A stretch of DNA of 64,000 bases from Tautonia rosea. GTDB taxonomy: Bacteria > Planctomycetota > Planctomycetia > Isosphaerales > Isosphaeraceae. Shown here piece by piece: positions 63,737-64,000 of this stretch (its first letter is position 1; the number at the start of each line of letters is the position of its first letter). The stretch is from positions 372,001 through 436,000 of the forward strand of contig NZ_JABBYO010000003.1 of the NCBI RefSeq assembly GCF_012958305.1, written 5' to 3'. Both the position numbers and the translations under genes were made by a program. The notes under the pieces are model-generated. The model saw only the letters and a program-made list of their open reading frames with translations, did no database searches and was not told the origin of the DNA.

Positions 63737-64000
63737 ATGCGAGTTGAGGCCAGTCCCAGCGCGAGCAAGCCGATCGGGGTTGTGAACATCCCGAACGCGC
63801 TCAGTGTGGCTCGCTTGTTCTTCGGGGTGGCAACGCTCTGGCTGATCGAAGTTGATTGGTACATTCCGGCGTTAGTCCTGTTCCTGATCGCGGCTGTTAC
63901 TGACGCCCTGGACGGCTATGTGGCCCGACTGCTGAAGCAGGAAACAGCCTTCGGGCGGCAGCTCGATCCCATGATCGACAAGCTCTTGATTGCCTCGGTC
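63737..64000 (+). CDS. pgsA: CDP-alcohol phosphatidyltransferase (PgsA-like), cut off by window edge
   Basis: The first 88 residues are in the window. The family motif is complete: D-A-L-D-G-Y-V-A-R, then G, then D-P-M-I-D (DALDGYVARLLKQETAFGRQ then LDPMID). A first membrane segment is at about 30-45. This is consistent with phosphatidylglycerophosphate synthase, which makes PG phosphate from CDP-diacylglycerol; another member of the same family (such as a phosphatidylinositol or cardiolipin enzyme) is possible. Its association with rimO is common in bacteria. Confidence 0.85.
   Translation, partial: MRVEASPSASKPIGVVNIPNALSVARLFFGVATLWLIEVDWYIPALVLFLIAAVTDALDGYVARLLKQETAFGRQLDPMIDKLLIASV

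Overview
The window is a GC-rich, densely coded chromosomal segment that looks like a planctomycete, most likely of the Isosphaeraceae type. This is inferred from protein style, not from a marker gene: there is an N-terminal NPYAAP-type motif, several Tat- or Sec-exported sugar isomerase-like proteins, a polysaccharide deacetylase fused to FG-GAP repeats, System II cytochrome c maturation proteins with very large extracytoplasmic parts, and secreted thioredoxin fusions. I found no rRNA, tRNA, CRISPR array, insertion sequence or prophage. Most of the window is core chromosome with planctomycete-specific accessory genes in between.

Layout. 1-1.5 kb: a truncated GT-C (ArnT/PMT-type) glycosyltransferase and a Gfo/Idh/MocA-like protein. 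1.9-7.4 kb: resB and ccsA, the heme delivery and ligation system for c-type cytochromes. 7.5-10.9 kb: an alkaline-phosphatase-fold protein, then two Tat-exported TIM-barrel proteins in one operon. 11-14.3 kb: gatCAB (transamidosome), divergent from glmU (14.6-15.9 kb). 16-19 kb: a PNPOx-fold protein, then prfA-prmC and rpmE. 19.1-27.7 kb: a redox-rich stretch with a TlpA-like lipoprotein, a PRX_like1 protein, two tandem LolA-like/thioredoxin fusions, a PhoR-like kinase and ribBA. 27.7-31 kb: recQ overlapped by a small membrane protein gene. 31.4-33.3 kb: a large secreted protein. 33.7-36.2 kb: rtcB coupled to an unknown membrane protein. 36.3-41.4 kb: deacetylase/FG-GAP protein, HEAT protein overlapping an orphan ABC ATPase, a lipoprotein and a 106-residue unknown. 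41.6-48 kb: ahcY, a DUF1015 protein, an SDR, a Uma2 nuclease and ilvB. 48.3-54 kb: an NtrC-like protein with lost signature motifs, a Xer recombinase, a hotdog protein and a soluble FHA-GAF histidine kinase. 54-64 kb: GH15, LarA-like protein, binding-protein lipoprotein, Nudix-membrane fusion, HAD phosphatase, TIM-barrel protein, rimO and the start of pgsA.

How the genes work together. Translation quality and termination (gatCAB, prfA, prmC, rpmE, rimO), cofactor and amino-acid supply (ribBA, ilvB, ahcY), envelope building (glmU, pgsA) and extracytoplasmic thiol/heme chemistry (resB, ccsA and four thioredoxin-fold proteins) dominate. The most interesting departures from textbook families are the NtrC-like protein without phospho-acceptor Asp and without GAFTGA, a thioredoxin fusion that lost its nucleophilic Cys beside an intact paralogue, the rtcB-membrane protein pair, the Nudix-membrane fusion, and several small proteins bracketed by their own signals. 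Start codons were moved from the longest ORF wherever a Shine-Dalgarno site or family alignment pointed to a better one. No database search could be run; family names rest on motifs that I read in the translations.
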